From: Azospirillum sp. 47_25
GTDB lineage: Bacteria > Pseudomonadota > Alphaproteobacteria > RF32 > CAG-239
Direction: 5' to 3'
Assembly: GCA_001917125.1 (NCBI GenBank)
Contig: MNTU01000039.1
Location: 1 to 64,000, forward strand
DNA: 64,000 bases
Positions 55,758-64,000 of this stretch are shown here, piece after piece; positions within the stretch are counted from its first letter, which is position 1; every line of letters starts with the position of its first letter. Both the position numbers and the translations under genes were made by a program. The notes under the pieces are model-generated. The model was given only the letters and a program-made list of their open reading frames with translations. It was not told the DNA's origin and searched no databases.

Positions 55758-58137
55758 TACCAGAGCCGCAGTATCAATCTTAATCGGAGCCAAACTTGGC
55801 AGTACATTCAAAAATTCTTTTACCACTGCCGATAAACAGCTCTCCAAACTCGGAGCGACGATTAAGAGCGTAGAGGGAAAAGCGGCGCAAATTGAGGCCT
55901 ACAAACAGCAATCCCGTGCTTTGAACCAAGTCGGACAGGCTTATAAAGAGGCACGGGAACGGCTGAACCGCCTCAAACAGGAGATGAATACAGTCGGAGC
56001 TCCGACTAAAAGCCTGTCTCAGGATATTAAAAAGGCTGAAAGAAACTTTGACAAGGTCAAAACAACCTTCCAAACGGTAGGACGTCAGACGCGTGAAATG
56101 GGAAGCGCGTTACGACAGGCCGGCATTGACACCCGGAATTTATCTGCAGAAACATCTTCGTTAAATCGATCCCTCAATACGCTTAGAAGACAGCAACAGC
56201 AAATTCAAAATATTGAAAATGCCAAGGCTGTCAATAAAACCAAGCGTGCCGACTTGCGCGGACAGATGTTCGATGCTGTGGCTTTAGGTTCTACTATGTA
56301 TGGGGCTTTGAAACCGGCGGTTGATTTTGAATATGCTATGGCTAAAGTTGGCGCAATTACTAATGAAGCTGCCGACAGTGAGGGGTTCAAAAAATTATCC
56401 GATAAAGCCAGAGAGCTTGGCCGGACAACGCAATATACCTCGGCTCAAGCTGCGGAGGCCATGCAGTTTCTGGGTATGGCAGGTTTCAATACAGAACAGA
56501 TCCTGAAAGCATCTCCGGCAGCACTTAATCTAGCAATTGCCGGAAATATGGATCTGGGCAGAACTGCAGATATTGCCTCCAATATCTTGACCGGATTCAA
56601 TCTCAAAGCTGAAGAAACAACCAGAGTAGCTGATGTTTTAGCCCAAACTTCACGAACGACAAACGTGAATGTTGAAATGCTGGGAGAAACCATGAAATAT
56701 GCTGCTCCGGCAGCGGCAGCCGTAGGCGGCACATTGGAAGAAACTGCAGCTCTGGCCGGTGTGCTCGGCGATGCAGGTATTCAGGCGACGATGTCAGGTA
56801 CTATGCTCCGTGCAGCCTATCTGCGATTGGCTGCTCCGGTTGGCAAAGGGGCAAAAGCCTTAGAAAAAATGAGGAATGAACTCCATTTGACGGCAGAGGA
56901 AATGCCTGATGTCGCTAAACAAGCGGCTTTCACTCAAGCTCATTTGAAACAAATGGGCGTTAAAATCTTTGATGATAAGGGCAATATGCGCTCTATGATT
57001 GATATCTTCAAAGATATGGGGGCTGTTCTCAAAGATGCAAGCGATCAGGAAAAGCTGTCAACGGTCAAAGCAGTATTCGGCGACAGAGCTTCTGCCGGTG
57101 CATTGGCTATTTTTAACCATATTCAGACCGGACGTTTGGATGAGGTCCTGACTAAGGTTAAGAATGCCAATGGTGCAGCTCAGCAAATGGCAGAACGAAT
57201 GCAAAATACAACAATCGGCGCATATAAAGAATTTTTATCTGCCGCAGAAAGCATTGCCATTTCATTCGGCTCTGTTCTTTTGCCGCAGTTAGCGGAAATT
57301 ATGCGATACGGCGCAGGCTGGGCAAATCAGCTTAGCACTCTGGCCGAACAACATCCTCAATTAAGCAAAGCTATTGGTTATACCGTTATTGGCTTAATCA
57401 GTCTTAAAATTTCTGCAATTGCAGTTGGATACGCCTTTACATTTGTGCGAGGGGCTTGGCTTTCCGCAGCAAGTGTTGCCCTTAAACTCAAGACATTTTT
57501 GGGATTTTTATGGACTCAAATGCTGAAAAACAAAGCCATTGCTTTGGCAAGCGGGTTCAAACAGTTTGGAATGACACTCTGGACACTGGTCAAAGGCGCT
57601 ATTCCGGCGGCAGTTACGGGAGTTAAACTTTTGGGGCGGGCTTTACTTTTAAATCCGATTGGTTTGGCGATTACAGCAATAGCTGTCGGAGCTTTTCTTA
57701 TTATTAAATATTGGGAACCGATTAAGGCATTTTTCGTAAATCTCTGGGAAGGAATTTCTGCTGGAGCGCAGAAAGTATGGGAAAAAATCAAAAAAGTTAC
57801 CGAGCCGATTGCCAAATTGAAACAGGCAGTCGGAAGCGTATGGAACAAGCTGTTTGGCAGTGATGATGACAAAAAGGCTGTCCCTGCGACAGCACGCCAA
57901 CCTGAAGTCGGTCAGGCCGTTGTTGCAGATGTCGGAAAAAATATCGATCCGCTCAACAGCAAGGTTAAGACGGCAATTGCCAACGACAATTCTGCCCGGA
58001 CGACGGTTCATAACAATATCACAGTCAACGCGGCCAAAGGCATGGATGAAGCGACGCTGGCCAGAGAAGTCGGCCGCGTGATGGATGAGCGAGAACGCCA
58101 AATGGCAAGCAGAAAAAGGGCATTAAACTATGGTTAA
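55750..58137 (+). CDS. Tape measure protein
   Basis: 795 aa. Coiled-coil 60-160, PhageMin_Tail-like core 190-420 (KVGAITNEAADSEGFKKLSD, AMQFLGMAGF, LGDAGIQATMSGTMLRAAY), hydrophobic segments near 535-560 and 635-660, C-terminal amphipathic part. Sets tail length and helps DNA entry. Confidence 0.94.
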   Translation: MADTRAAVSILIGAKLGSTFKNSFTTADKQLSKLGATIKSVEGKAAQIEAYKQQSRALNQVGQAYKEARERLNRLKQEMNTVGAPTKSLSQDIKKAERNFDKVKTTFQTVGRQTREMGSALRQAGIDTRNLSAETSSLNRSLNTLRRQQQQIQNIENAKAVNKTKRADLRGQMFDAVALGSTMYGALKPAVDFEYAMAKVGAITNEAADSEGFKKLSDKARELGRTTQYTSAQAAEAMQFLGMAGFNTEQILKASPAALNLAIAGNMDLGRTADIASNILTGFNLKAEETTRVADVLAQTSRTTNVNVEMLGETMKYAAPAAAAVGGTLEETAALAGVLGDAGIQATMSGTMLRAAYLRLAAPVGKGAKALEKMRNELHLTAEEMPDVAKQAAFTQAHLKQMGVKIFDDKGNMRSMIDIFKDMGAVLKDASDQEKLSTVKAVFGDRASAGALAIFNHIQTGRLDEVLTKVKNANGAAQQMAERMQNTTIGAYKEFLSAAESIAISFGSVLLPQLAEIMRYGAGWANQLSTLAEQHPQLSKAIGYTVIGLISLKISAIAVGYAFTFVRGAWLSAASVALKLKTFLGFLWTQMLKNKAIALASGFKQFGMTLWTLVKGAIPAAVTGVKLLGRALLLNPIGLAITAIAVGAFLIIKYWEPIKAFFVNLWEGISAGAQKVWEKIKKVTEPIAKLKQAVGSVWNKLFGSDDDKKAVPATARQPEVGQAVVADVGKNIDPLNSKVKTAIANDNSARTTVHNNITVNAAKGMDEATLAREVGRVMDERERQMASRKRALNYG

Positions 58138-58636
58138 TGTAGATTTAAGCGTCGTCGGGGCAATTCTGAACGAAACCGGACGTCTGAAAACATCAATACC
58201 GATTGACAATATGATGCTGCTCGGAGCTTACCGGTTTTGCCTTAAAAATGCTTCATATCAGACTTTGAAACGGCAAAATGACTACAAATGGGCGGAATTG
58301 GAGCGTATTAACACCAATCCGTCTCTGCAGTTTACCGGGTTCGGCAGTGAGACAATCAGCTTGGACGGGATCATTTATCCGCAGCTTTTCGGCGGGCTCC
58401 GGCAGCTCAATCTGATGCGGACGTCGGCAATGCAGGGTAAACCTCTGATGCTGATTTCCGGCTATGGCTTTGCATTTGGGCAATGGTGTATCACCTCCGT
58501 ACAGGAGAATCAGACGATTTTCTTCAAAGATGGTACGCCGCGGCGGATTGACTTCACCATAAATCTGAAGAAGTACGGCGATGACAAAAAGCGCGGCATT
58601 ATGGGAATTGTGCAAAAGGTCGGGAAATACTTATGA
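58130..58636 (+). CDS. Tail protein U (P2 gpU-like)
   Basis: 168 aa. FTGFGSETISLDGIIYPQLF, then QGKPLMLISGYGFAFGQWCI and a C-terminal basic strand. Overlaps its neighbours by 8 and 4 bases. Confidence 0.92.
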   Translation: MVNVDLSVVGAILNETGRLKTSIPIDNMMLLGAYRFCLKNASYQTLKRQNDYKWAELERINTNPSLQFTGFGSETISLDGIIYPQLFGGLRQLNLMRTSAMQGKPLMLISGYGFAFGQWCITSVQENQTIFFKDGTPRRIDFTINLKKYGDDKKRGIMGIVQKVGKYL

Positions 58637-58836
58637 TTATTTACAATACCAAAGACGGCGACGTTTTGGATGACATCTGCTACCGCTTTTACGGACATCT
58701 GGACGGCACAGTCGAAAAAGTGCTGGAAGCCAACGATTTTCTAGGATTTCAGCCGCCCGTGCTGCCGGCCGGACTGAAAATCCAGTTGCCGGAAATTAAC
58801 GACAAAAAATCAACCCAAACTGTCAGGTTATGGTAA
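58633..58836 (+). CDS. Tail protein X (LysM-like)
   Basis: 67 aa. GDVLDDICYRFYGHLDGTVE, then VLEANDFLGFQPPVLPAGLK and IQLPE is the gpX LysM fold. Confidence 0.93.
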   Translation: MIIYNTKDGDVLDDICYRFYGHLDGTVEKVLEANDFLGFQPPVLPAGLKIQLPEINDKKSTQTVRLW

Positions 58837-59825
58837 TGCAGCCGGTTTTTAAAATTCTTGCCAATAATGATAATGTCACTGAACTGATTAAAGAACGGTT
58901 AATCCGGCTTTCAATCACGGATGAAATCGGCTTTGTGTCTGACGCGGCGACAATTGTCATAGACAATCATGACGATCAGGTCGAAGTTCCAGCACGCGGG
59001 GCTGAACTGGAAGTCTATCTCGGCTATGACGTGGATGCGCTGGTTAAAATGGGCAAATTTATGGTCGACGAAGTCGAACTTTCCGGGCCGCCGAACCAAA
59101 TCAGCATTACAGCCCGCTCTTCTGACACTTTTGAGAAAAGTAATCTGGGAAGCATTGTCAGTCCTAAAAGCCGATCATGGCATGACATAACCTTCCCAGA
59201 CATGGTGGCTGCCATAGCCAAAGAAAACAAACTGTCCCCTCTGGTCTCGCCAAGACTTGAGGGGATTATTGTTGACCATATTGACCAGACAGAGGAAAGC
59301 GACCTTGCATTTCTCAATCGTGTTGCGCAAACGGTTGACTCTTACGTTAAACCTGCTGACGGCAAGCTGATTGTAGCCCCGATCGGCACGGCGATTTCTC
59401 CGAAAAAGGAAGAAAAGCCGATGCCAACCACGGAACTGGACGTTACAGACATTAACAGCTGGCGGATCAGAATCGCCGAACGCAACAAAATCAACAGCGT
59501 CGAAGTTAAGTATCACGACAAGAAGAAGGGCATCCTTGACACGGTTCGCACAGGAAAAGGAAAGCCCTGCTTTTGTGTTCCGCATACCTATGCTTCGGCG
59601 ACAACCGCGATGCGGATTGCCAAATCAAAACTGGCGGCGCTTATTCGCGGCATTTATGAGCTTGAGCTGACAGTTGCCGGAAATACGGCAATCTGTGCTG
59701 AAAGCATCATAAAAATCTCCAACTTGACCCAAGCTGCCAATGGCGAATGGATCATCAAATCGGCTACTCACGAACTCTCTAATTCGGGATATGTCACTCA
59801 AATCAACGCAATTATAAAGGATTAA
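58830..59825 (+). CDS. Late control/baseplate hub protein D
   Basis: 331 aa (ATG 58830; ATG 58836 possible). RLIRLSITDEIGFVSDAATI, VEVPARGAELEVYLGYD and IDQTEESDLAFLNRVAQTVD are gpD landmarks. Forms the hub that holds the spike. Confidence 0.92.
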   Translation: MVMQPVFKILANNDNVTELIKERLIRLSITDEIGFVSDAATIVIDNHDDQVEVPARGAELEVYLGYDVDALVKMGKFMVDEVELSGPPNQISITARSSDTFEKSNLGSIVSPKSRSWHDITFPDMVAAIAKENKLSPLVSPRLEGIIVDHIDQTEESDLAFLNRVAQTVDSYVKPADGKLIVAPIGTAISPKKEEKPMPTTELDVTDINSWRIRIAERNKINSVEVKYHDKKKGILDTVRTGKGKPCFCVPHTYASATTAMRIAKSKLAALIRGIYELELTVAGNTAICAESIIKISNLTQAANGEWIIKSATHELSNSGYVTQINAIIKD

Positions 59826-59827
59826 AC

Positions 59828-60529
59828 ATGGATATTACAAATCTGGACGCCAATGTCTGGCAGTATTTCTTTGCCTTCATGGAACATAACAAAATCTTTA
59901 CGCTTATCTTGGTTTTTATGGCCGCTGTTTTCTTGCTGCTTATCAAAAAAATCGTGAAAATCCCCTGTAACATTTTCACCGGCAAGATTGACAGCACCAA
60001 AATGATGCTCTCGGAATGGGAAAAGGACATTCTTATTTTTTCCGGAAACAAACATCATTTTGCCGATGATTACGCCAAAAACATCCTGTTCAATCGGTTG
60101 GCAGAAAAAATCCTGCGCAGCTATTACCTTTGGAAAAAACAGGAATTGGATGACATTAAGCAGAAAAAGCTGTCTGTTGACACAGCTGCTTCGTCTGAAT
60201 ATCAGACATCCAAATTGGATGCTACCCGTCAAAAATGGCAGGCGGAATTTACGGCTTGGTGCAAATTCCAAGGAATCGCCAAAGATAAAATCAAACATAT
60301 TATTCGGGCTTATAACAAGGTTTCGGCCGGAGATATTAAAGCTTTAACCTTTATGCTGACCCGCTTCAACGGCAACTACAATTACCTCAACCTCTGTATT
60401 TATGCGGTTTTGAACGCTATTGAGTTCGACCTGGAACAGGCTTCTGCCTCGTTTAACGGGGATTTGGCCGGTATCAAAATTGATGGATACACAATCAAAG
60501 GAGGTCATCATGGCACTGAGAAAAATTGA
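59828..60529 (+). CDS. Membrane-anchored protein of unknown function
   Basis: 233 aa. One transmembrane helix at about 23-42 (IFTLILVFMAAVFLLLI) with a short outer N-terminus and a long, mostly helical cytoplasmic part. Overlaps the amidase start. The position before the endolysin is where a holin is expected, but the large soluble part is unlike known holins. Confidence 0.6.
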   Translation: MDITNLDANVWQYFFAFMEHNKIFTLILVFMAAVFLLLIKKIVKIPCNIFTGKIDSTKMMLSEWEKDILIFSGNKHHFADDYAKNILFNRLAEKILRSYYLWKKQELDDIKQKKLSVDTAASSEYQTSKLDATRQKWQAEFTAWCKFQGIAKDKIKHIIRAYNKVSAGDIKALTFMLTRFNGNYNYLNLCIYAVLNAIEFDLEQASASFNGDLAGIKIDGYTIKGGHHGTEKN

Positions 60530-60917
60530 TAAAATCATTGTTCATTGCGCAGATACCCCGGATGGCAAAGACTTTACCATTAAAGATATTGACCGCTGGC
60601 ATAAGGAACGCGGCTGGCAATGCTGCGGATACCATCATGTCATCAGATTGGACGGAACGATTGAAAACGGACGTCCTCTGGCTCAGATCGGCGCTCATTG
60701 CAAAGGTTATAATGAAAACAGCATTGGCATTTGCCTGATTGGCCGCCGGGAATTCACACCGTCCCAGCTGGTCTCGCTGAGAAACCTTATCGGCTCCTAT
60801 CGGAAACTCTTCCCCGGTTCAGAAGTATTCGGACATTATGAGTTATGCCGGTATAAGTCTTGCCCTAACTTTAATGTAAAGGACTGGTACTATGGCGGAA
60901 TTTTTAAACAAATTTAA
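60510..60917 (+). CDS. N-acetylmuramoyl-L-alanine amidase (endolysin, Amidase_2)
   Basis: 135 aa from ATG 60510, GGAGGTCATC before it. Zinc ligands: His in IIVHCADTPDG, His in GHYELC and Cys in KSCPNF; YHHVIRLDGTIENGRP and IGICLIG complete the T7-lysozyme-like fold. Cuts the peptide from the glycan to burst the cell. Confidence 0.95.
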   Translation: MALRKIDKIIVHCADTPDGKDFTIKDIDRWHKERGWQCCGYHHVIRLDGTIENGRPLAQIGAHCKGYNENSIGICLIGRREFTPSQLVSLRNLIGSYRKLFPGSEVFGHYELCRYKSCPNFNVKDWYYGGIFKQI

Positions 60918-61104
60918 GGCCTGGATTATTGCCGGAGTTGGTCTTTTGCTTTACTGGCTGGGCCGAAAAGATGAAAAGATTAAACAAATCGACACTAAAC
61001 AGAAAGGACAGCTCAATGCGATACATCAAGCGAACGTGGCTCGCAATACTCGTTTTGAGTCTGAGCGGATTAAGCGGCTGCACGACAAATATCGCCGACC
61101 TTGA
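60892..61104 (+). CDS. Rz-like inner-membrane spanin
   Basis: 70 aa. Transmembrane helix 11-24 (WIIAGVGLLLYWLG), then a charged periplasmic coiled coil. Overlaps the amidase end. Contains the nested Rz1 gene in another frame. Confidence 0.75.
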   Translation: MAEFLNKFKAWIIAGVGLLLYWLGRKDEKIKQIDTKQKGQLNAIHQANVARNTRFESERIKRLHDKYRRP

Positions 61105-61213
61105 ATTCTGCCAGATTTATGAACCGATTTTTGCTGATTATGACCATGACACTCAGGAAACCATAGACCAGATTGACCGCAACAATCTGGTTTATGATGA
61201 CCTTTGCACCTGA
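61016..61213 (+). CDS. Rz1-like outer-membrane lipoprotein spanin
   Basis: 65 aa from ATG 61016 (AAAGGACAGCTCA). Signal RYIKRTWLAILVLSLSGLSG with lipobox LSGC. The nested start in the Rz frame is diagnostic. Completes the three-step lysis set. Confidence 0.8.
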   Translation: MRYIKRTWLAILVLSLSGLSGCTTNIADLEFCQIYEPIFADYDHDTQETIDQIDRNNLVYDDLCT

Positions 61214-61250
61214 AAAAGCCCCCTGCTCTACGGAGTAGGGGGCTTTTTGT
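61214..61250 (+). terminator. Terminator of the late operon
   Basis: AAAAAGCCCCCTGCTC-TACG-GAGTAGGGGGCTTTTT, a 15-16 bp stem. Confidence 0.95.
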
Positions 61251-61270
61251 CATTTAAATGCCTCCTTTAT

Positions 61271-64000
61271 TTAGCTTGCTTTTCGGGTCAAATCCTGACT
61301 GGCGGCCAGAGAATACATATCACTGACATCCTCAGTCGGATTAGACAGGGTATCTGTCGAAGCCGAATTGCTGACGCTGAAGCTGTTCATCGCCTGTATC
61401 AACTGATCAGCATTGCTGATATCAAGCGTGCTGCCGTCATGGAACTCTATGGTTTCAACTTTATTAGAGGATGAGCCAAACTGATCATTAATCTGAATCC
61501 CCTTAATTTCATCTCCATTGATGGAGATTTTCAGATTATTGCCTATTTTCTCAAACGACAGGTCACTTTGGTTGATACCTTCACCAAAGACAATCTTATC
61601 ATCGCCTCCGGATTCAGAGATGGTATCGAAACCATCACCGAGATTGTAAATATAGGTATCATCGCCGTTTCCTCCGTTCAGGATATCGTTACCGATGCCT
61701 CCGACAATCGTGTCATTACCTTCACCTGCATTGATGGTGTCGTGACCGCCGTTTCCGTAAATGACATCATTATAAGATGTTCCATTAACAGTATCATCTG
61801 CATTGGTCTGTTGCAGCGTTATTCCCTGTGTTGACAGGTTAAACGTTGAACCATCAAAAAATTGGAGCTTTTCGACCTGATTATTTACATTGCTGTAAAA
61901 ATTATTAATCAGAATATTTTGATACGGATCATCGCCAATCAGGATTCTCAGATTGTTTCCTTCCTGGGTAAAGGTTAAATCATCTTGGGTTATTCCCGTA
62001 CCAAATTTGATTTTGTCATTACCTCTGGTCTCATTAATGATATCGGCACCATCGCCCAGGTTATAGATATATGTATCTCGTCCATAGCCGCCGTTTAAGG
62101 TATCATTACCTTTGCCACCAATGAGAACATCGTCATCATCACCAGCATTGATAGTATCGTTGCCAGAACCGCCGGTAATGGTATCATCATAATCAGTTCC
62201 GCTTATGGTCATATTATCTGTTCTGTCTGACTGATCTAATGTTAATCCAGTCTCTGAGAGATAAAATACCGAATTGTCAGCAAAATGGATTTCGCCTATT
62301 TTATGGGCGTCATCGTAGAAAAAGTTATTGACCATAATTCCCTGATTTTTATCACCATTCAGATAGATTAACAAACTATTGCCAATCTGAGTGAAACCAA
62401 GATTACTCTGGGAAATACCTTCACCAAAGACAATCTTATTGCTGCCGGCATTATCCGTAATTGTATCTAAACCGTCTCCGAGATTGTAAACATAAGTATC
62501 ACTATCTCCGCCGCCATTTAGGGTATCGTTGCCTTGGCCGCCAATGATGATATCATTACCATAACCACCATTTATGGTATCGTTTCCTCCGTTGCCATAA
62601 ATCGTTTCATTGCTATTGGTTCCACTGATAGTTTCGCCTTCTTCTCCCTGTTGTAGAACCATATCTATCTGCGGTAACAATAAACTGGAGCCATCAGAGA
62701 ATAGAAGTTCTTCAATTTGATTAGATACCTGATAATAATAATTAGCAATTTCAATTCCTTGAGAAGTATCCTGATTTAATGTTATGACTAAAGAATTTCC
62801 TTTTTGGGTAAATGTTAAATTATCTTTAGAAATACCTGTTCCGAAAATGATTTTATCACTGCCTTGAGAATCATTTATAACATCAAATCCGTCACCTATA
62901 TTATAGATATATGTGTCGTCTCCATTGCCTCCGCTTAGGCTGTCATTTCCTTTACCTCCGCGCATGATATTATTACCGTTTCCGGCATTAATAGTATCAT
63001 TGCTATCACCAGCAGTAATATCATCACTTCCACTTCCGGCATTAATGGTTACGGAGTATGTGTTCTGTGCATTTATGGTATCATCATAATCTGTTCCGGT
63101 AATTGTGTTACCACTAGAGAAATGCTGATCCAATGTCAGACCTGACGTTGCCAGATTAAATGTGCTTCCGTCGGCAAACCTTATGTCATTCAGTTTATTG
63201 GTGTTATTGTAAAAGAAATTAACTAGAATAATACCTTGTGTTTCGTCGTTATTAACAACAATGCGGAGATTGTTTCCTTCGCAGCGGAAAGTCAAATCGT
63301 CTTTGGATATGCCTTCACCAAACTGCAAAATATCAATATTTGTTGCACTAATGGTATCAAGGTCATCACCTAAGTTCCAGATAAAGGTATCGACATCTGT
63401 TCCTCCATCTATGATATCATTACCTTTTCCTCCGATGATGGTATCTGTTCCATTCCCTCCGGAGATAGTATCATCACCATCCTCACCATAGATAATATCA
63501 TTACCATTTCCACCAGAAATGTTGTTATTGCCTTGACCGCCGTAAATAGTATCCGCATAATCCGTTCCTGAGATACTTTCCGAATTATCTCCATGGTGAA
63601 TAATTAATTCAGAATTTTTAAAGGAAAACTTAGAACCATCCGCGAAGATAATATCTTCGGGTTTATTATTATTGTCGTAAAAGAAACTTTGACAAATAAC
63701 CCCCTGTTCCATATCTCCTTTAACAACTATTCTGAGGTTATTTCCTTCTTCGTAGAAGGTTAAATCTTCAAAAGTAATGCCTTCTCCGAACTTAAGGTGG
63801 TCAATATTCGAGAAAGAGACAGTATCCAGATCATCTCCTAAGTTCCAGATAATGGTATCTTCTCCAACACCGCCATTGATAACATCATTACCTTTACCTC
63901 CTGAAATGATATCGGCTCCATCTTCACCATTGATGGTATCGTTGCTATCGCCGCCATATATAGTGTCATTATAGATTGTGCCGCTAATATTATCTCCTTG
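61271..64000 (-). CDS. RTX calcium-binding protein with HCBP-related repeats (partial, start beyond window)
   Basis: The open frame runs from the stop at 61271 to the right edge without a needed start: at least 909 aa. About seven units of 130-150 residues. Each has RTX nonapeptides (GGNGNDTINGG type), then D-x-I-x-FGEGI, DLTFxxxGNNLRI and a FxDGSxxxL segment, as in haemolysin-type calcium-binding-related domains. Such proteins leave by type I secretion and fold on calcium outside. The C-terminus (SLAASQDLTRKAS) may hold the secretion signal. No lipase, protease or toxin domain is visible in this part. Confidence 0.92.
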   Translation of the reverse strand, partial: QGDNISGTIYNDTIYGGDSNDTINGEDGADIISGGKGNDVINGGVGEDTIIWNLGDDLDTVSFSNIDHLKFGEGITFEDLTFYEEGNNLRIVVKGDMEQGVICQSFFYDNNNKPEDIIFADGSKFSFKNSELIIHHGDNSESISGTDYADTIYGGQGNNNISGGNGNDIIYGEDGDDTISGGNGTDTIIGGKGNDIIDGGTDVDTFIWNLGDDLDTISATNIDILQFGEGISKDDLTFRCEGNNLRIVVNNDETQGIILVNFFYNNTNKLNDIRFADGSTFNLATSGLTLDQHFSSGNTITGTDYDDTINAQNTYSVTINAGSGSDDITAGDSNDTINAGNGNNIMRGGKGNDSLSGGNGDDTYIYNIGDGFDVINDSQGSDKIIFGTGISKDNLTFTQKGNSLVITLNQDTSQGIEIANYYYQVSNQIEELLFSDGSSLLLPQIDMVLQQGEEGETISGTNSNETIYGNGGNDTINGGYGNDIIIGGQGNDTLNGGGDSDTYVYNLGDGLDTITDNAGSNKIVFGEGISQSNLGFTQIGNSLLIYLNGDKNQGIMVNNFFYDDAHKIGEIHFADNSVFYLSETGLTLDQSDRTDNMTISGTDYDDTITGGSGNDTINAGDDDDVLIGGKGNDTLNGGYGRDTYIYNLGDGADIINETRGNDKIKFGTGITQDDLTFTQEGNNLRILIGDDPYQNILINNFYSNVNNQVEKLQFFDGSTFNLSTQGITLQQTNADDTVNGTSYNDVIYGNGGHDTINAGEGNDTIVGGIGNDILNGGNGDDTYIYNLGDGFDTISESGGDDKIVFGEGINQSDLSFEKIGNNLKISINGDEIKGIQINDQFGSSSNKVETIEFHDGSTLDISNADQLIQAMNSFSVSNSASTDTLSNPTEDVSDMYSLAASQDLTRKAS

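Noticed and set aside
63261..63974. Plus-strand ORFs rich in Pro/Ser inside the RTX gene
   Set aside because: Antisense of Gly/Asp-rich repeats; no start signals.
61271..64000. Repeats in the RTX gene as a CRISPR or other DNA repeat array
   Set aside because: Repeats follow the protein period (nonapeptides and about 140-residue units) and vary at synonymous positions; they are coding.

Overview
ORGANISM. The window reads as a stretch of an AT-leaning alphaproteobacterial chromosome carrying a large tailed-phage-type prophage or mosaic element. This rests on the accessory protein families (DUF2924, DUF3768, DUF6362, DUF3489), on a GTTC-N7-GTTC SOS-type box and on a tRNA-Lys(UUU) with encoded CCA. 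The species cannot be named from the sequence.

LAYOUT. 1-4.7 kb is host-like surface-polysaccharide DNA on the + strand: end of a cupin sugar-isomerase-like gene, a sugar epimerase/reductase, GT8 and GT2 glycosyltransferases that share an unusual C-terminal repeat, and a UDP-galactopyranose-mutase-like flavoprotein. A small minus-strand gene and tRNA-Lys follow (4.8-5.3 kb). From about 5.7 to 29 kb lies a dense accessory region of small genes on both strands: HTH regulators, an HU protein, a secreted thermonuclease, a methylase-fold protein lacking its catalytic motif, a Gly-rich fibre-like protein, and an integration cassette (small protein, DUF2924 protein, degenerate resolvase-like protein, large serine recombinase, XRE regulator). 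A mobile-looking AAA/DUF4143 ATPase sits at 27.9-29.1 kb. 29.3-33.4 kb is a replication block with a primase-helicase and a free-standing RNA polymerase alpha-CTD-like protein. 36.5-61.2 kb is one long + strand late operon: two DNA methyltransferases, a PAPS-reductase-like enzyme, lambda-type terminase, portal and protease, Mu-type capsid, P2-type contractile tail with a -1 frameshifted tail chaperone, and an amidase/Rz/Rz1 lysis set. 61.3-64 kb (minus strand) is the C-terminal part of a large RTX calcium-binding secreted protein that runs off the window.

HOW IT WORKS TOGETHER. At least fifteen small transcription units of the accessory region start with one of two related upstream elements (A on the + strand, B on the minus strand), both beginning CTGGAC. 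Many carry a short covarying hairpin before an AAAGGAAA-type ribosome site. This looks like one coordinated accessory regulon. In addition there are two families of long structured RNA-like sequence: D (two copies, each ahead of an HTH gene) and E (two inward-facing copies flanking a nuclease-containing cassette, with mutually exclusive pairings, plus a fragment). These RNA elements, a dual-reading-frame C5 methyltransferase gene and several AT-rich morons (an Ntn-hydrolase-like protein, a DUF6602-like nuclease-fold protein, a membrane-protein pair) are the most unusual contents. All functional calls are by reading of motifs; no search was run.
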